A DNA stretch of 64,000 nt from Microscilla marina ATCC 23134 (GCF_000169175.1 NZ_AAWS01000019.1:62001-126000), one strand, 5' to 3'. Counted from the first letter of the stretch, positions 52,903-62,399 are shown. Made by a program: numbers and translations. The notes: a model not told the origin generated them from the letters alone.

Positions 52903-54033
52903 CTACTGACTATGACTATCCGCTGCTTTGACCTTCATTCCCACAAAAGCCCCTGATACGGCATTTTTGGGCAATAAAGCCCCCTCTTTGAGCCCTTGTA
53001 CCACTACATTGTTGCCTGTGTAACGCAGTATTTTCACCTCTTGCAAAGCAAGCGCCCCCTCTTTGATTACATACACTTGATTTTTGTTGACAATGAGGTT
53101 GCGTGACAATGCAACCGCCTCTCTGATAGTGGCAGCGTTTATTTCTCCTTTGAGATACATACCTTCCCGCAGGTTTTTGCCCGTGGTACCCACAAATACT
53201 TTAACAGTTTGAGTAGCAGCATCCATTTTATCACTAATTCTGCGTATGCGCCCTGTCCACTCTCCGCCAATGTCTTCAGAATATAACTTTACCTGATCGC
53301 CAATATTTACTAAGTCAATGTCTTTGAGACTCACGGTGGCTTCAAACTCAAAGTTAAAAGGGTTGATAAATTCGCCTAGTTTTTGCCCATTACGCACCAA
53401 TGTGCCAGGGTAAATACTGGCTTCGGTTACTACTCCGGTAAAAGGGGCGTATACATTGTATTTTCTGAGGCGGGCTTCGGCACTTTTGATGGTATAGTAT
53501 TGGTCGTAAATATTTTTTGCCAGAATAAAGTACTTTTCTTTGGTGCCCGATGTTTTAGGCAATGGCACAATGGCTTGCTCTATCTTGAAATCATCTATGT
53601 ATTTTTGCCATTTCTGAAAAGCCTCCGGGTAGTCAAGTTTTAGATCGGGCAACAATTGAGTGATGGCATTGAGCAAACGGCTTTTTTGCGACAATATATT
53701 CAGGCGGGCTTCCTGGTCATCAATGCTTACCAGGATAGCACCTGCTCCAAATCGGTTGCCTTCGCGGAAACGGTTGCTGCTTTTGCGTAATATGCCCGAA
53801 ACTTCGGCGTATACGTCCATTTTTTCATAAGACATAAGTTTACCAGTGACAGTAATAGGGGCTTGAATCTCCTGATTGCTCACCTTGATAGTTTCTACAG
53901 TGGGCATCACTTTTTTGGGTTTCCCCTTGCGACGCTTTTGGGGCTTGTTGTCGCTCAAAGATTTGTTGATTGCCACTGCTCCTCCCAGAATAACAAAAGC
54001 AACAATCACAATAATAATCTGACGTGTTTTCAT
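52903..54033 (-). CDS. RND periplasmic adaptor (HlyD/MFP family)
   Basis: 376 residues. An N-terminal anchor IIIVIVAFVILGGAVAIN (about 5-22), a barrel start QAPITVTGKLMSYEKMDVYAEVSGIL, a helical hairpin (about 105-185), the lipoyl half KYNVYAPFTGVVTEASIYPGTLVRNGQKLGEF, then the beta-barrel and membrane-proximal domain ending VVVQGLKEGALLPKNAV. It links the RND pump to the TolC channel. First gene of the efflux operon; downstream spacer unusually long and filled with repeats. Confidence 0.9.
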   Translation of the reverse strand: MKTRQIIIVIVAFVILGGAVAINKSLSDNKPQKRRKGKPKKVMPTVETIKVSNQEIQAPITVTGKLMSYEKMDVYAEVSGILRKSSNRFREGNRFGAGAILVSIDDQEARLNILSQKSRLLNAITQLLPDLKLDYPEAFQKWQKYIDDFKIEQAIVPLPKTSGTKEKYFILAKNIYDQYYTIKSAEARLRKYNVYAPFTGVVTEASIYPGTLVRNGQKLGEFINPFNFEFEATVSLKDIDLVNIGDQVKLYSEDIGGEWTGRIRRISDKMDAATQTVKVFVGTTGKNLREGMYLKGEINAATIREAVALSRNLIVNKNQVYVIKEGALALQEVKILRYTGNNVVVQGLKEGALLPKNAVSGAFVGMKVKAADSHSQ

Positions 54034-54565
54034 GATATATATTTAGTACACTTTACCTTGGCGATAGGATGAAAAATATCTTTACCTACAGAAATGGTCT
54101 TTTGTTTTCTTGAAACACCATATCTTGTACAAACTACTTACTTTAAAGGTAAATGTGCCAGCGAATATTTTTTTTGTATAATTGTATTTTAACAAAACTA
54201 TAACATATTAATCCTATAACCGATGAAAGGATGTTTTGTTAAACACAAGCTGGTTGAACGTTACAAAAGTAGGGCTTTGCCTGATGAATAAATACCCAAA
54301 AAAGTTTAGCTTATACCCAAAAACGACATTTTGAAAAAATCAACTAAAATAATTAGGTGTAGGCTTACAAGGGCAAGTACTCAATAAAGTTGAATTTAGG
54401 TAGAATTGTATTTTTTTAATAACTTAATTATGATAGATTGCTTTATTGTTCAATGGTTGGACAGTTCACGAAGCATTTTTTTTCAATTAAGAATGGGCGA
54501 AACCCTACCAGGGTTTGCCTTGAGTGTTGCACCAGGCAATATGAAACCTATAAACCCATAAAACC
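54034..54565. other. 530-bp divergent region
   Basis: No gene. It is AT-rich; GATTGCTTTATTGTTCAATGG at about 54435 resembles a segment of the inverted-repeat element at 55557, and a perfect hairpin AAACCCT-ACC-AGGGTTT is at about 54500. Promoters of the adaptor gene and of the PqiA-like gene should lie here but no full consensus was found. Confidence 0.45.
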
Positions 54566-55474
54566 ATGAGCCAACCCAAAACCAACCGTTTTTTTATAGC
54601 CCTTGCTTTTGCTTATTTATTGGCAAGCCTTTGTACCACTTATTTTATGATGGGTTTTGCCCAAAGCTATCAACAGCATAAAACCAGCTACACCGAAACC
54701 CTTAACTTTCAGGAACGATTGCTCAACGCCCGCGAATGGATGTTTGCGTCGGAGTGGGAGCCCAAGAAAGCCCAGGCTGCCGCTACCTTTAAAGAAGCCC
54801 AAGCCGATTTTTTGCGTGCCCAACGCTGGGCTTACCTGGGAGCAGCCCTGGCAGTTATCTTTATTATATTAGTGGTGGTGTTTTTTCAGCGGCACCCCTT
54901 ATTTTACCAAAAACTCAGCTTTACTTTTATAGTCATTGCGTTGGGGTGTTTGGGGACAGGCATTTTTGCGCCTATGCTCGAAATAGAAGCTTTTTCGCAA
55001 GACCTCACCATTCCGCTAAAGACCCATGTAAACCTGGGCATTACCAAAGTAAAAGTTGACCTGTCGAAAACTTTTGATGGACGAATGTATTTTTATTACC
55101 AAAACAAATCTATCGTAGAATTGATCAAGCTTTTGTTCCAGAAGAAAAGCTTTTTGGTAGGCGGAGCCATTTTAGGTTTTAGTGTGCTGATACCCTTGTT
55201 CAAACTCCTGTTTTCTGTTTTATTGCTCTCGTCGGGGTGGGTGCGTCATACCACGTGGGTGCAACAGTTGGTGAGCGGTATAGGCAAATGGTCAATGGCC
55301 GATGTGTTTGTAGCCGCCATTTTTCTTGCTTATTTGTCTTTTCAACACATGAACGCGGGCATCGACACCGAAAGCAACCTCTTATGGGGTGCCTACTTCT
55401 TTTTAGCCTATTGCGTATTTTCTATTTCGTCTACCTACTTTATTAGCCAGGCTATCAAGAAGGAGCTGTTTTAG
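54566..55474 (+). CDS. PqiA-domain inner membrane protein
   Basis: 302 residues. An N-terminal helix (about 10-30), a soluble segment (about 35-85), a helix (about 88-110), then the paraquat-inducible protein A domain: GTGIFAPMLEIEAF, GAILGFSVLIPLFKLLFSVLLL, IGKWSMADVFVAAIFLAYLSF and GAYFFLAYCVFSISSTYFI. PqiA-like proteins act with MCE proteins in lipid traffic between membranes in proteobacteria; no MCE gene is nearby. Monocistronic. Confidence 0.75.
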   Translation: MSQPKTNRFFIALAFAYLLASLCTTYFMMGFAQSYQQHKTSYTETLNFQERLLNAREWMFASEWEPKKAQAAATFKEAQADFLRAQRWAYLGAALAVIFIILVVVFFQRHPLFYQKLSFTFIVIALGCLGTGIFAPMLEIEAFSQDLTIPLKTHVNLGITKVKVDLSKTFDGRMYFYYQNKSIVELIKLLFQKKSFLVGGAILGFSVLIPLFKLLFSVLLLSSGWVRHTTWVQQLVSGIGKWSMADVFVAAIFLAYLSFQHMNAGIDTESNLLWGAYFFLAYCVFSISSTYFISQAIKKELF

Positions 55475-55556
55475 GTGTATAGCGCTGGTAGGGTTTGGGG
55501 GTAAGCTTAACGGCAACTAACAAGTTGATCCATTAAATGCGTGTAGTTTTATTAGT

Positions 55557-55691
55557 TACTGAAGTTACGCAGACCTCCCTATTTTGATGTTTATATGGCT
55601 TTATTGCTTAATGGTTGGGCGACACATTGCGCAACAATATAGCCATTCAACAATAAAAACATGTGATCTTCAGAAACCTGCGTAACTTGAG
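55557..55691. repeat. 135-bp MITE-like inverted-repeat element
   Basis: Terminal arms AAGTTACGCAG (left, 55562-55572) and CTGCGTAACTT (right, 55678-55688) are perfect, with near-matches outward; the interior is also roughly symmetrical (ATGTTT...AACAT; GGCT...AGCC). TTAGT is found at 55552-55556 and again at 55692-55696, a possible 5-bp target duplication. No open frame within. A related segment occurs near 54435. The rest of the 55475-55792 gap is empty. Confidence 0.55.
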
Positions 55692-55792
55692 TTAGTGAGT
55701 ACCTGTTTCTGTTAAAGCCTATTCAACCTTCACCAACTTGGGTTTTGATTGAGTTGTATTCATAAAGTAACAGGTGTTTAGTGTGCTTTTCT

Positions 55793-56260
55793 CTATTTAC
55801 CGTACCACTCTACCTCTTCTTCGTACAAACGCTGACTTAAGTCTTTGCCTGCATGCAATTTTTTAAATAAAGTAACCTCGTGGCGACTTTGTGGTCCCCC
55901 ACCAATACGCACCAATGAATCTATGTATTGTACAAACGCATTAGATTCATCGCCAAACTTTTCACCCACAATTATTTGTTTCTTTACAGGGTAAACCCCA
56001 GCACGTACTCTAAAAGCTTGACTTGCCGAAAATCCCACCGTATCCATCCCCAATCTATCAGCAAGCACATAGGCTAGTTGTGGCACCCCCATATTGGTAA
56101 AACCACTGACAAGTTCATAATTTTTATTTGGGTGGTTGGCTATAATTTGAGTGATGATTTTTTCGAGCTTTTCAGCTGCTGTTTTTTTATCAAACTGATT
56201 GCGGCTAAAGCCTACTACGCCTATGCTAAGCGTTTCACTTGCTACCTTATTTTCTCCCAT
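55793..56260 (-). CDS. SLOG/LOG-like Rossmann-fold protein
   Basis: 155 residues. LSIGVVGFSRNQFDKKTAAEKLEKIITQII is a Rossmann start, followed by ELVSGFTNMGVPQLAYVLADRLGMDTVGFSAS, which resembles the SG-x-G-x-P-x-LA block of the SLOG superfamily, and a C-terminal LVRIGGGPQSRHEVTLF that corresponds to the GGG-x-G-T-x-E loop. SLOG proteins bind nucleotides or nucleotide-derived ligands, as sensors in defence and stress systems or as LOG-type nucleosidases. The start overlaps the glycosyltransferase gene by 19 bp, so translation is coupled, yet no functional link is obvious. Confidence 0.55.
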   Translation of the reverse strand: MGENKVASETLSIGVVGFSRNQFDKKTAAEKLEKIITQIIANHPNKNYELVSGFTNMGVPQLAYVLADRLGMDTVGFSASQAFRVRAGVYPVKKQIIVGEKFGDESNAFVQYIDSLVRIGGGPQSRHEVTLFKKLHAGKDLSQRLYEEEVEWYGK

Positions 56261-57357
56261 ACCTTCAATAACTTAACTTCTTCGGTTTCCCAATAAATCT
56301 CTGTTGTGTTTGCTTTGTGCTGGTAAAAATGTTGTTGACAGGCTTGCGACCAATATTGAGGAGCTACTGCCAAATGATCAAAGTCAAGCAATTGTCCAGC
56401 ATCGTATTGTTGTATAAAACCTCTCCATGCCTCATTGGTTTGCACCAACATAGGCGTTTGCAACGCCACACACTCATAAAACTTGGTAGGAATCCGGTTT
56501 TTTACACTTTGATTTACCCGATAAGGCAACAACGCAAAATGGGCTTGTTGCAAGTGGGCAATAATGCGGGCATGAGGTACCGGAGTTCGACTGGTTGCTA
56601 ACTGAATAAAGGAGTTTTGGGTAGCCAATTGTTGCAGTCGTTGCCAGTCTTGAGCCTTGGGGCAATGACCCACAATCACCAGTCGAATGGCAGGAACTTG
56701 TTGGTGCAAAGTTTTTGCCCACTCAATGGCGCTAAATACCCCATACCCCTCAGATACAGTACCCGAATAGACCAACAATCCGGTCGTTCGCTGACCATCC
56801 CTTACCTGCGTTAATCGGTTAATTTTATTGGCAACTACCGTACTTTTAGTTTGCACAAAGGGCATTTCGGTCAGGTAACAGGCTTCTGCCAAAAGATAAT
56901 GCCTTATTTTGGGGTGCACCAGGCGTTCTATTGCCCGAATGCCCCACGCCAGCGGTAAGCGTAGCCACCAGGCAAAAACCTGGGTATAACGCACATTGCG
57001 GTAGTAGTTTTCCTGTACGTCGTATACAATGTGCACCTTGCGAAACCAACTGTATAGATACACAGGCAACAGCAACTCAAAAGTTGCCACGACTACTACC
57101 TGAGGTTTGAGCCGCCATAGTTTGCGTAAAAAGCGAATGCCCGCCCCCAGGCGTGTCCATGACAAGCGGTTAAACTTGTATAAAGGGTGAAAGTGTACAT
57201 TTTTGGCAAGGGGTTGGGTGGTTTTTGCCGAACAAAAGCCGATGAAATGAAAGGTGTCTTGTGGCGAGTGTTGGGCAAGCGATTGTCCTATTTTCTGATA
57301 CAACCGTACATCGTTTACGGGCTTGAGTATAGAGGCTAATACAATGGTACGAGACAT
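56242..57357 (-). CDS. GT4/GT-B family glycosyltransferase
   Basis: 371 residues from the ATG at 57357 (the frame opens 5 codons earlier, less typical). GT-B layout: an N-terminal Rossmann half with VLASILKPVNDVRLYQKIGQSLA, VVVATFELLLPVYLYSW and IVYDVQENYYRN, and a C-terminal half with TTGLLVYSGTVSEGYGVF, IRLVIVGHCPKAQ and FALLPYRVNQSVKNRIPTKFYECVALQTPMLVQ, where the E in KFYE-CVA is the nucleotide-sugar-binding Glu. Probably adds a sugar to a surface glycan. It is upstream of the SLOG-like gene in a two-gene operon. Confidence 0.85.
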   Translation of the reverse strand: MSRTIVLASILKPVNDVRLYQKIGQSLAQHSPQDTFHFIGFCSAKTTQPLAKNVHFHPLYKFNRLSWTRLGAGIRFLRKLWRLKPQVVVVATFELLLPVYLYSWFRKVHIVYDVQENYYRNVRYTQVFAWWLRLPLAWGIRAIERLVHPKIRHYLLAEACYLTEMPFVQTKSTVVANKINRLTQVRDGQRTTGLLVYSGTVSEGYGVFSAIEWAKTLHQQVPAIRLVIVGHCPKAQDWQRLQQLATQNSFIQLATSRTPVPHARIIAHLQQAHFALLPYRVNQSVKNRIPTKFYECVALQTPMLVQTNEAWRGFIQQYDAGQLLDFDHLAVAPQYWSQACQQHFYQHKANTTEIYWETEEVKLLKVWEKIR

Positions 57358-57728
57358 ATAGTGATACTTCAAACAGGGTAAAAAGTCAAATTTTCAGATG
57401 CATCGCCTCCGTAAGGTGGGGACACCTACGGATCAATACAAATAAGCTGTTGATTGTAAGCGATATACAAATTTTATAAGAAAGCTATAGTGCTCAAACC
57501 ATTCAAACAATTGACTTTTAGATTATCTTAACTGAAAAATTAATAACTAATTGAAAATAAATATACTATGAATTATTAGCTACCTACAAACCGAATCTAC
57601 AGCAGCTTGCTGTGATGAGCCCAACGCAGCTAAACAGGTAGTAACACCGATATTTACCGGTATCTAAGGACTTGCGGCTTGTCGCTTAAAGCTTGCCCCT
57701 ATCGAAGCTTCTTACCATTCAACCTACA
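57358..57728. repeat. R2-like hairpin with R1 copy 5
   Basis: No gene. From about 57538 an R2-like block (ACTAATTGAAAATAAATATA, then CTATGAATTATTAG) is followed by ACAGG and by R1 at 57645-57672 (CACCGATATTTACCGG then TATCTAAGGACT), then by GCGGCTTGTCGCTTAAAGCT, the right half of R2. R1 has inserted into the left arm of the second R2 hairpin, as at 6960. Confidence 0.7.
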
Positions 57729-59933
57729 TCAAGCAGCAGGCAATATAAACTTAAAACTACTCCCTTTTCCCGGTTCACTCTCTACCCATATTTTGCCCCC
57801 ATTCTTTTCTACCAGTTCCTTACACAGCAACAATCCCAAGCCTGTCCCTTTCTCTTGGTGGGTGCCTTCAGTGGTAAAGTGCGAATCTACTTTAAACAAC
57901 TTTCGGGCATTTTCCGGGGCAAGACCTACCCCAGTGTCTTGTACTGTTACTTCTACCTGGTGTTTGCCTATAGCCTGGCTATGCACCGTTATTGAGCCCT
58001 CACTGGTAAACTTAATGGCATTGGATACCAGGTTTCTTATCACAATATCTATCATTTGTGCATCTACCATTACCTGGCACGATGCATCCAGGTTTTTCAC
58101 CAATTCAATCTTTTTGCTTTGGGCATTCAGTGCCAAGAGGTTAAACGTATCATCTACCAACTCGGGCAAATTTACGGATTGTACCTTCATTTTCATCAGC
58201 CCCATTTGCGACCGCGACCAGTTCAACAGATTATCGAGCAAATCGAGCGTACTTTTTACCGAATTGATCATCTGTGAAGTAAGCTCTTGAATTTCTTCGG
58301 GAGTCATTGCTTCTTTCTGCAGGCGCATCAAATTCAAAAAACCACTGACCGTATTGAGCGGTGAACGCAAGTCGTGGGCAATCACCGAAAACAAGCGGTC
58401 TTTCATACTATTCGACAAGTGCAGTTCTTCCTGCGATTCCTGTAATTGGCTATTGAGTACCCTTAGTTGTTGGTTGGCTTTGTGCTTAAAGTGATAGTTG
58501 TTGTACAACACAGTGGCGATTACAATGACCAGCAACAAGCCCATGAGCAACAGGGCTTCTATTTGAGAGTCTCGCCTTAGTTTTTGTTTTTGCAACTCAT
58601 TTTGCTTCTTAAGCAAGGCTTTCTCTTTTTGAAGCACCACCACCTCTTTTTCCTTCTTTTGTTTTTCGTAGTGTTCCTGCATTGCTTTAATCTCTGCCAC
58701 CGGGTCACGGTTGCCACCCAGCGAGTCGGTCAGTTGTTGGTGGAGCTTATAAAATCGGGCAAAATTTGCCTGGTCATTCAACTCAAGATAAGCATTGTAT
58801 AAAAACTGATAAGTATCCATCATTTGAAAACGCTCTTTATCAGCAAAAGCTTTATTGAGCGCCTGTTGGTGAAACTTAAGTGCTTTGAGGTGATCGCCTT
58901 GTTGTGCATAAAAATACCCCAAGTCATTCAAAGTTTCCACTTCCTCACGCCTGGTGTTGAGTTGTTGGCTTATGCTGAGGGCTTTATTGAAAAAATTAAG
59001 TGCTTTTTTATAGTTTTTTTGCAATAAAAAAACTTGTCCCAAACCACGCAACGACCGAATTTCTGCTTTGCGAAAGCCAATGCCCTGTTTCAGGCGAAGC
59101 GCGTCAAAGTACAACTCCTTGGCTCTCTCGTATTGGCGCAACTCAGTATATACCCTTGCTTGGTCGTGCCAGGCAGTGGCTACTCCTTTTTTGTCTTGTA
59201 ACTGCTGACTTATCTTCAGTGATTCTTCAAACGATTTCAAAGCCTGGGGGTAGTTATGGCTACGCAAGTGTAAGTTGCCCAAAGCATCTAATGACTTAGA
59301 CACCTCGCGCTGATCGTTGATGGTTTTGCGTATCTCAAGGGCTTTGTACTGGTATTCAAGGGCTTTGGCATAATAATGCTTGCGCGCATATATAAAACTG
59401 ATATTGCTCAAAATAGCCCCAGTTTCTTTGTTGTTTTTCAGGGCTTGTTCTATCTGCAAAGCTTTGAACTGATAACTCAAGGCAATATCGTATTGGTTCA
59501 TGTGGTAACAGCTCACCCCTAGTTTGTACAGTGATTCAGCCGTAATGGCTTGATTTTGAATAGAATCGCCAATAGACAAAGATTGAAAGAACACCCGAAA
59601 AGCCTCTTTGTATTCGCCTTGGTCGAGATAATATTCGCCCACTTGGTTGAGCGAAGTAGAAATAAGGGTTTTGTCACCCAGTTGGTTGGCTATGGCCAAG
59701 GCTTGCCGGGCGTATTGCAGCGATTTAACGGCCGAATTAGACAGGTGTACATCGGCAAGAGCATTGAGCAAGCCTACCGTTTCTTTAGTATTGGGTGGAG
59801 TGTTTTGAAGGCGGGTATTGAGACTGTCGATAAGTAAAGTGTGGGTGGCAACCGATGCTTTTTGGGCAAAGCTATGGTGCAGGCTAGTAATAAAGATTAA
59901 AATAAGGCAATGGACACAATCCCTATATTTCAT
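57729..59933 (-). CDS. TPR-containing sensor histidine kinase
   Basis: 734 residues. Signal peptide (CLILIFITSLHHSFAQ), then about ten tetratricopeptide repeats in the periplasm (about 45-400), such as ALSYQFKALQIEQALKNNKETG and ALKFHQQALNKAF, a coiled coil, one membrane helix (about 452-472), a second coiled coil, then HisKA with the phospho-acceptor in FSVIAHDLRSPLNTVSGF (about 500) and an HATPase domain with N box RNLVSNAIKFT, G1 VQDTGVGLAP and G2 GTGLGLLLCKELVEKNGG. No receiver or response-regulator gene is adjacent, so it is an orphan kinase. TPR kinases of this type are frequent in Cytophagales. Confidence 0.92.
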   Translation of the reverse strand: MKYRDCVHCLILIFITSLHHSFAQKASVATHTLLIDSLNTRLQNTPPNTKETVGLLNALADVHLSNSAVKSLQYARQALAIANQLGDKTLISTSLNQVGEYYLDQGEYKEAFRVFFQSLSIGDSIQNQAITAESLYKLGVSCYHMNQYDIALSYQFKALQIEQALKNNKETGAILSNISFIYARKHYYAKALEYQYKALEIRKTINDQREVSKSLDALGNLHLRSHNYPQALKSFEESLKISQQLQDKKGVATAWHDQARVYTELRQYERAKELYFDALRLKQGIGFRKAEIRSLRGLGQVFLLQKNYKKALNFFNKALSISQQLNTRREEVETLNDLGYFYAQQGDHLKALKFHQQALNKAFADKERFQMMDTYQFLYNAYLELNDQANFARFYKLHQQLTDSLGGNRDPVAEIKAMQEHYEKQKKEKEVVVLQKEKALLKKQNELQKQKLRRDSQIEALLLMGLLLVIVIATVLYNNYHFKHKANQQLRVLNSQLQESQEELHLSNSMKDRLFSVIAHDLRSPLNTVSGFLNLMRLQKEAMTPEEIQELTSQMINSVKSTLDLLDNLLNWSRSQMGLMKMKVQSVNLPELVDDTFNLLALNAQSKKIELVKNLDASCQVMVDAQMIDIVIRNLVSNAIKFTSEGSITVHSQAIGKHQVEVTVQDTGVGLAPENARKLFKVDSHFTTEGTHQEKGTGLGLLLCKELVEKNGGKIWVESEPGKGSSFKFILPAA

Positions 59934-60346
59934 CGCTAAACACTTTGGCTAAAATTGTTGTGATATTTTTCTGACGATCTTCAAGATACACAAAAGCTTA
60001 TGAATTTGCAATTAAGTGATAAGGGCTGTCAGACCAAACGCCCTATAGTTTTTACACATCTCTTTCACTTGCAGTAACTTATGCGCAGTACTTTGCGTTG
60101 CTTTGCTCGCGGGGAGGTGGTCAGCACCGCGAGGGCACTGGCAGGCGGGCGAGCTTATGCTGTCCAGGCTTTTTTCCTTTATTTTTTGGCCTCAAAAACC
60201 GCAGGGCGAAGCCCAAGCTCAACGTAAGTTAAATGAAGCCGCTGGAGGCAAATGTGGCAAATAAGCGATACATCAACTAAAAAATAAAGTAAGTAGATTG
60301 ATTATAAGACTTTTACATAGTGCATTTAGTCTATAAGGGCTGTTTA

Positions 60347-60719
60347 GAGAAGCCCTCTCGACTTGTAGTGGTGGAAAGTTGAATGATAAAACAACATTGT
60401 TATACCAAGTCTGATTGAAAACCCATACAAACTCACTTTTAGTGGTCTTAATGGCAAAACCAACACAATGCACGTTCTTCGCTATCGTTACCCGCTCTCT
60501 TGGTCAGCTGCGCTTAAGACCAAGAGGAGGGGAGAAGCCCCTCTCAACTTGTAGTGGTGGAAAATTGGGTGATAAAACAACATTGTTATACCAAGTCTGA
60601 TTGAAAACCCATACAAACTCACTTGTAGTGGTCTTAATGGCAAAACTAACACAATGCACGTTCTTCGCTATCGTTACCCGCTCTCTTGGTCAGCTGCGCT
60701 TAAGACCAAGAGGAGGGGA
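60347..60719. repeat. R4: 185-bp tandem duplication
   Basis: Unit 1 at 60347-60531 and unit 2 at 60532-60719 are almost identical, from GAGAAGCCC through CAACATTGTTATACCAAGTC and GCACGTTCTTCGCTATCGTT to AAGACCAAGAGGAGGGGA. CTCTCTTGGTC...GACCAAGAG forms a perfect hairpin in each. Short frames inside the units are not supported as genes. Confidence 0.8.
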
Positions 60720-60917
60720 GTTGATAGTTATATTTCGCTTCTTATGAACATTTACCTTATTTGTCTACTTTTTAGGGATCGAAAAAGTAGGTCTTTCAAG
60801 GCAAGCGCAGCACTTGAGCCCCTCTGTCTTCTATGGGGTGCTATCATTGTTTGGGGCACCCCTATAAAATCCTCCTCAGCCAATAGCTACCCACATTTGA
60901 TAAGAAATATAAAAAAT

Positions 60918-60949
60918 TTTGCGAGTTTGTAACTATTTAGGTAACTTTG
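60918..60949 (+). promoter_or_regulatory. Bacteroidota-type promoter of tmRNA
   Basis: TTTG at 60918-60921, exactly 20 bp, then TAACTTTG at 60942-60949: a perfect match to the -33/-7 consensus. The start would be near 60956, giving a precursor with about 59 nt of 5' leader before the mature tmRNA end. Confidence 0.8.
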
Positions 60950-61014
60950 CGTCTTATCTGTTCACTTAAAGTGAGGGAAATTAACCATTTTCATTACTTT
61001 TTGAGACATATTCC

Positions 61015-61380
61015 GGGGCCGACTTGGAATTGACAGCTTGTGTATTGTAAGCGTAAGCACGTCGGGAGATGGATGCTCCTCCTGAAATTAATGCATTCAC
61101 AATTATAATTGGCGAAAGAAATTACGCCCTAGCTGCCTAATTAAGAATTAGATAGCTTAGTGTCTCGCAAATCCTATCTTTCTGCAGGATTTGCAACCGA
61201 GGCATCACAAAGCAGAAATAGTCATTGTAAGGGCACGGTACAGTGGCGAAACAAAGTGTCTAAGGTTGAGTATTGGTTTGATATGCACCTGTCTCAACTC
61301 GAAAATCCAAGCATGCTCTAAACGTGTAGAAAGCTCTTGCTTTCCTTGTCTGGACGAGGGTTCAAATCCCTCCGGCTCCA
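61015..61380 (+). ncRNA. ssrA: Transfer-messenger RNA (tmRNA)
   Basis: 366 nt. The 5' end GGGGCCG (61015-61021) pairs with CGGCTCC (61373-61379), including the G3-U pair typical of the tmRNA acceptor. The T arm is GAGGG-TTCAAAT-CCCTC just before it. The tag frame reads GGC GAA AGA AAT TAC GCC CTA GCT GCC TAA at 61111-61140, giving GERNYALAA, close to tags of other Bacteroidota and ending in the protease-recognised ALAA. The last bases are A then CAA, so CCA is not encoded and must be added. With SmpB it rescues stalled ribosomes. Confidence 0.96.
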
Positions 61381-61395
61381 CAACTTTCAAGATAT

Positions 61396-61437
61396 AACCC
61401 TTTGTAGATCATTGATTTGCAAAGGGTTTTGTTTTTT
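61396..61437 (+). terminator. Terminator of tmRNA
   Basis: AACCCTTTG (61396-61404) pairs with CAAAGGGTT (61420-61428), followed by TTGTTTTTT. Confidence 0.85.
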
Positions 61438-61915
61438 GAGGTGACAGTCCAACCTGTAGGCAATGAGTCTACACACACTTCCTTGGTTTCTCAAGGCTTG
61501 ATAAAATCCTACTGCACCCCAAAGCGCACCACCCAACGGCTGGGGTACACGGCTTGCGCCAAAAGTTGTAAAGCAACAAGGTTTGCAGGCTCATTTTTTT
61601 GCCTAAGCGCACACTTTTACCCAGCAGGGCAACAAATACAATGTATAGGTAATATTTTTGATGCACAAATTCTCAATTTTGAGAATAGTTAAAAACCTTG
61701 TGATGCGGTCATTTTGAACACAGTGAAAATCTGGTGCGTAATTGTTTGAATTCAGACTTTTCACGTTGCCCAAAATACTTCTTTTATGTACAATCAAATC
61801 AATCGCTACACAGCTTGATGTGAACGTTATCTGCTCATCCCACCAACCCTTTCGTTTCTCCGAACCGAGCCAAGTTAAAAACTTGCCCTTATTTACTGGT
61901 GTTAAGTCTGGAGGC

Positions 61916-62169
61916 TTTTAACAACCGACCCCGATTCCAGCATCTGAGGGTGTTTTTCAGTATTCCGAAAAACGAGCGTAGAAGGTTGTATTGTCTAGAG
62001 CTTAAAATAGCAGTGTCAAAACCCATTCAAATGCCTTTTGTAGGGGCAATCCTTTATGGTTGCCCTAGTGTAGTAAATTTCATCGCTTGTCGCCCCTTAG
62101 TATTTTGAGAGGTTTTGCTACTCAAGTAAGTTTGGAGACTTCCATTCATCCAAGCCTTCTGCGGAAGGC
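61916..62169 (+). repeat. R3 module, copy 1 (254 bp)
   Basis: Begins TTTTAACAACCGACCCCG. Contains the pairs ACAACC/GGTTGT, AGGGGCAA...TTGCCCT and GCCTTC-TGCG-GAAGGC. Shared with 62400-62645, from which it differs by a small extra block TTGTCGCCCC near 62090. Confidence 0.85.
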
Positions 62170-62399
62170 TTTTAACTACGCTTTTTGTAAGCTGCTGAAA
62201 ATCAACGTGATACAAAAGTGTAGTTACCTGTGGAACAGGGTCTAGCTTGCGACTTGTCGCTTGAAGCTTGCCCCCTGTCGGGGCTTTTAACTACGCTTTT
62301 CATAAATCACTGAAAATCAACGTGATACAAAAGTGTAGTTACCTGTGGAACAGGGTCTAGCTTGCGACTTGTCGCTTAAAGCTTGCCCCCTGTCGGGGC
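62170..62399 (+). repeat. Two further 115-bp R2 units
   Basis: Units start at 62170 and 62285, same 115-bp period and nearly identical in sequence to the array at 6531-6875, 55 kb away. They are inserted between two R3 modules at the shared GGCTTTTAAC joint. Confidence 0.9.

Larger units (their letters stand above)
59934..61014. other. 1.1-kb gap upstream of tmRNA
   Basis: No gene. It holds a GC-rich stretch with GCTCGCGG/CCGCGAG arms (60105-60133), the R4 tandem duplication (60347-60719) and the tmRNA promoter. Confidence 0.5.

Noticed and set aside
54617-54823. Minus-strand frames inside the PqiA-like and other long genes
   Set aside because: They are shadows of well-supported genes on the opposite strand or frame.
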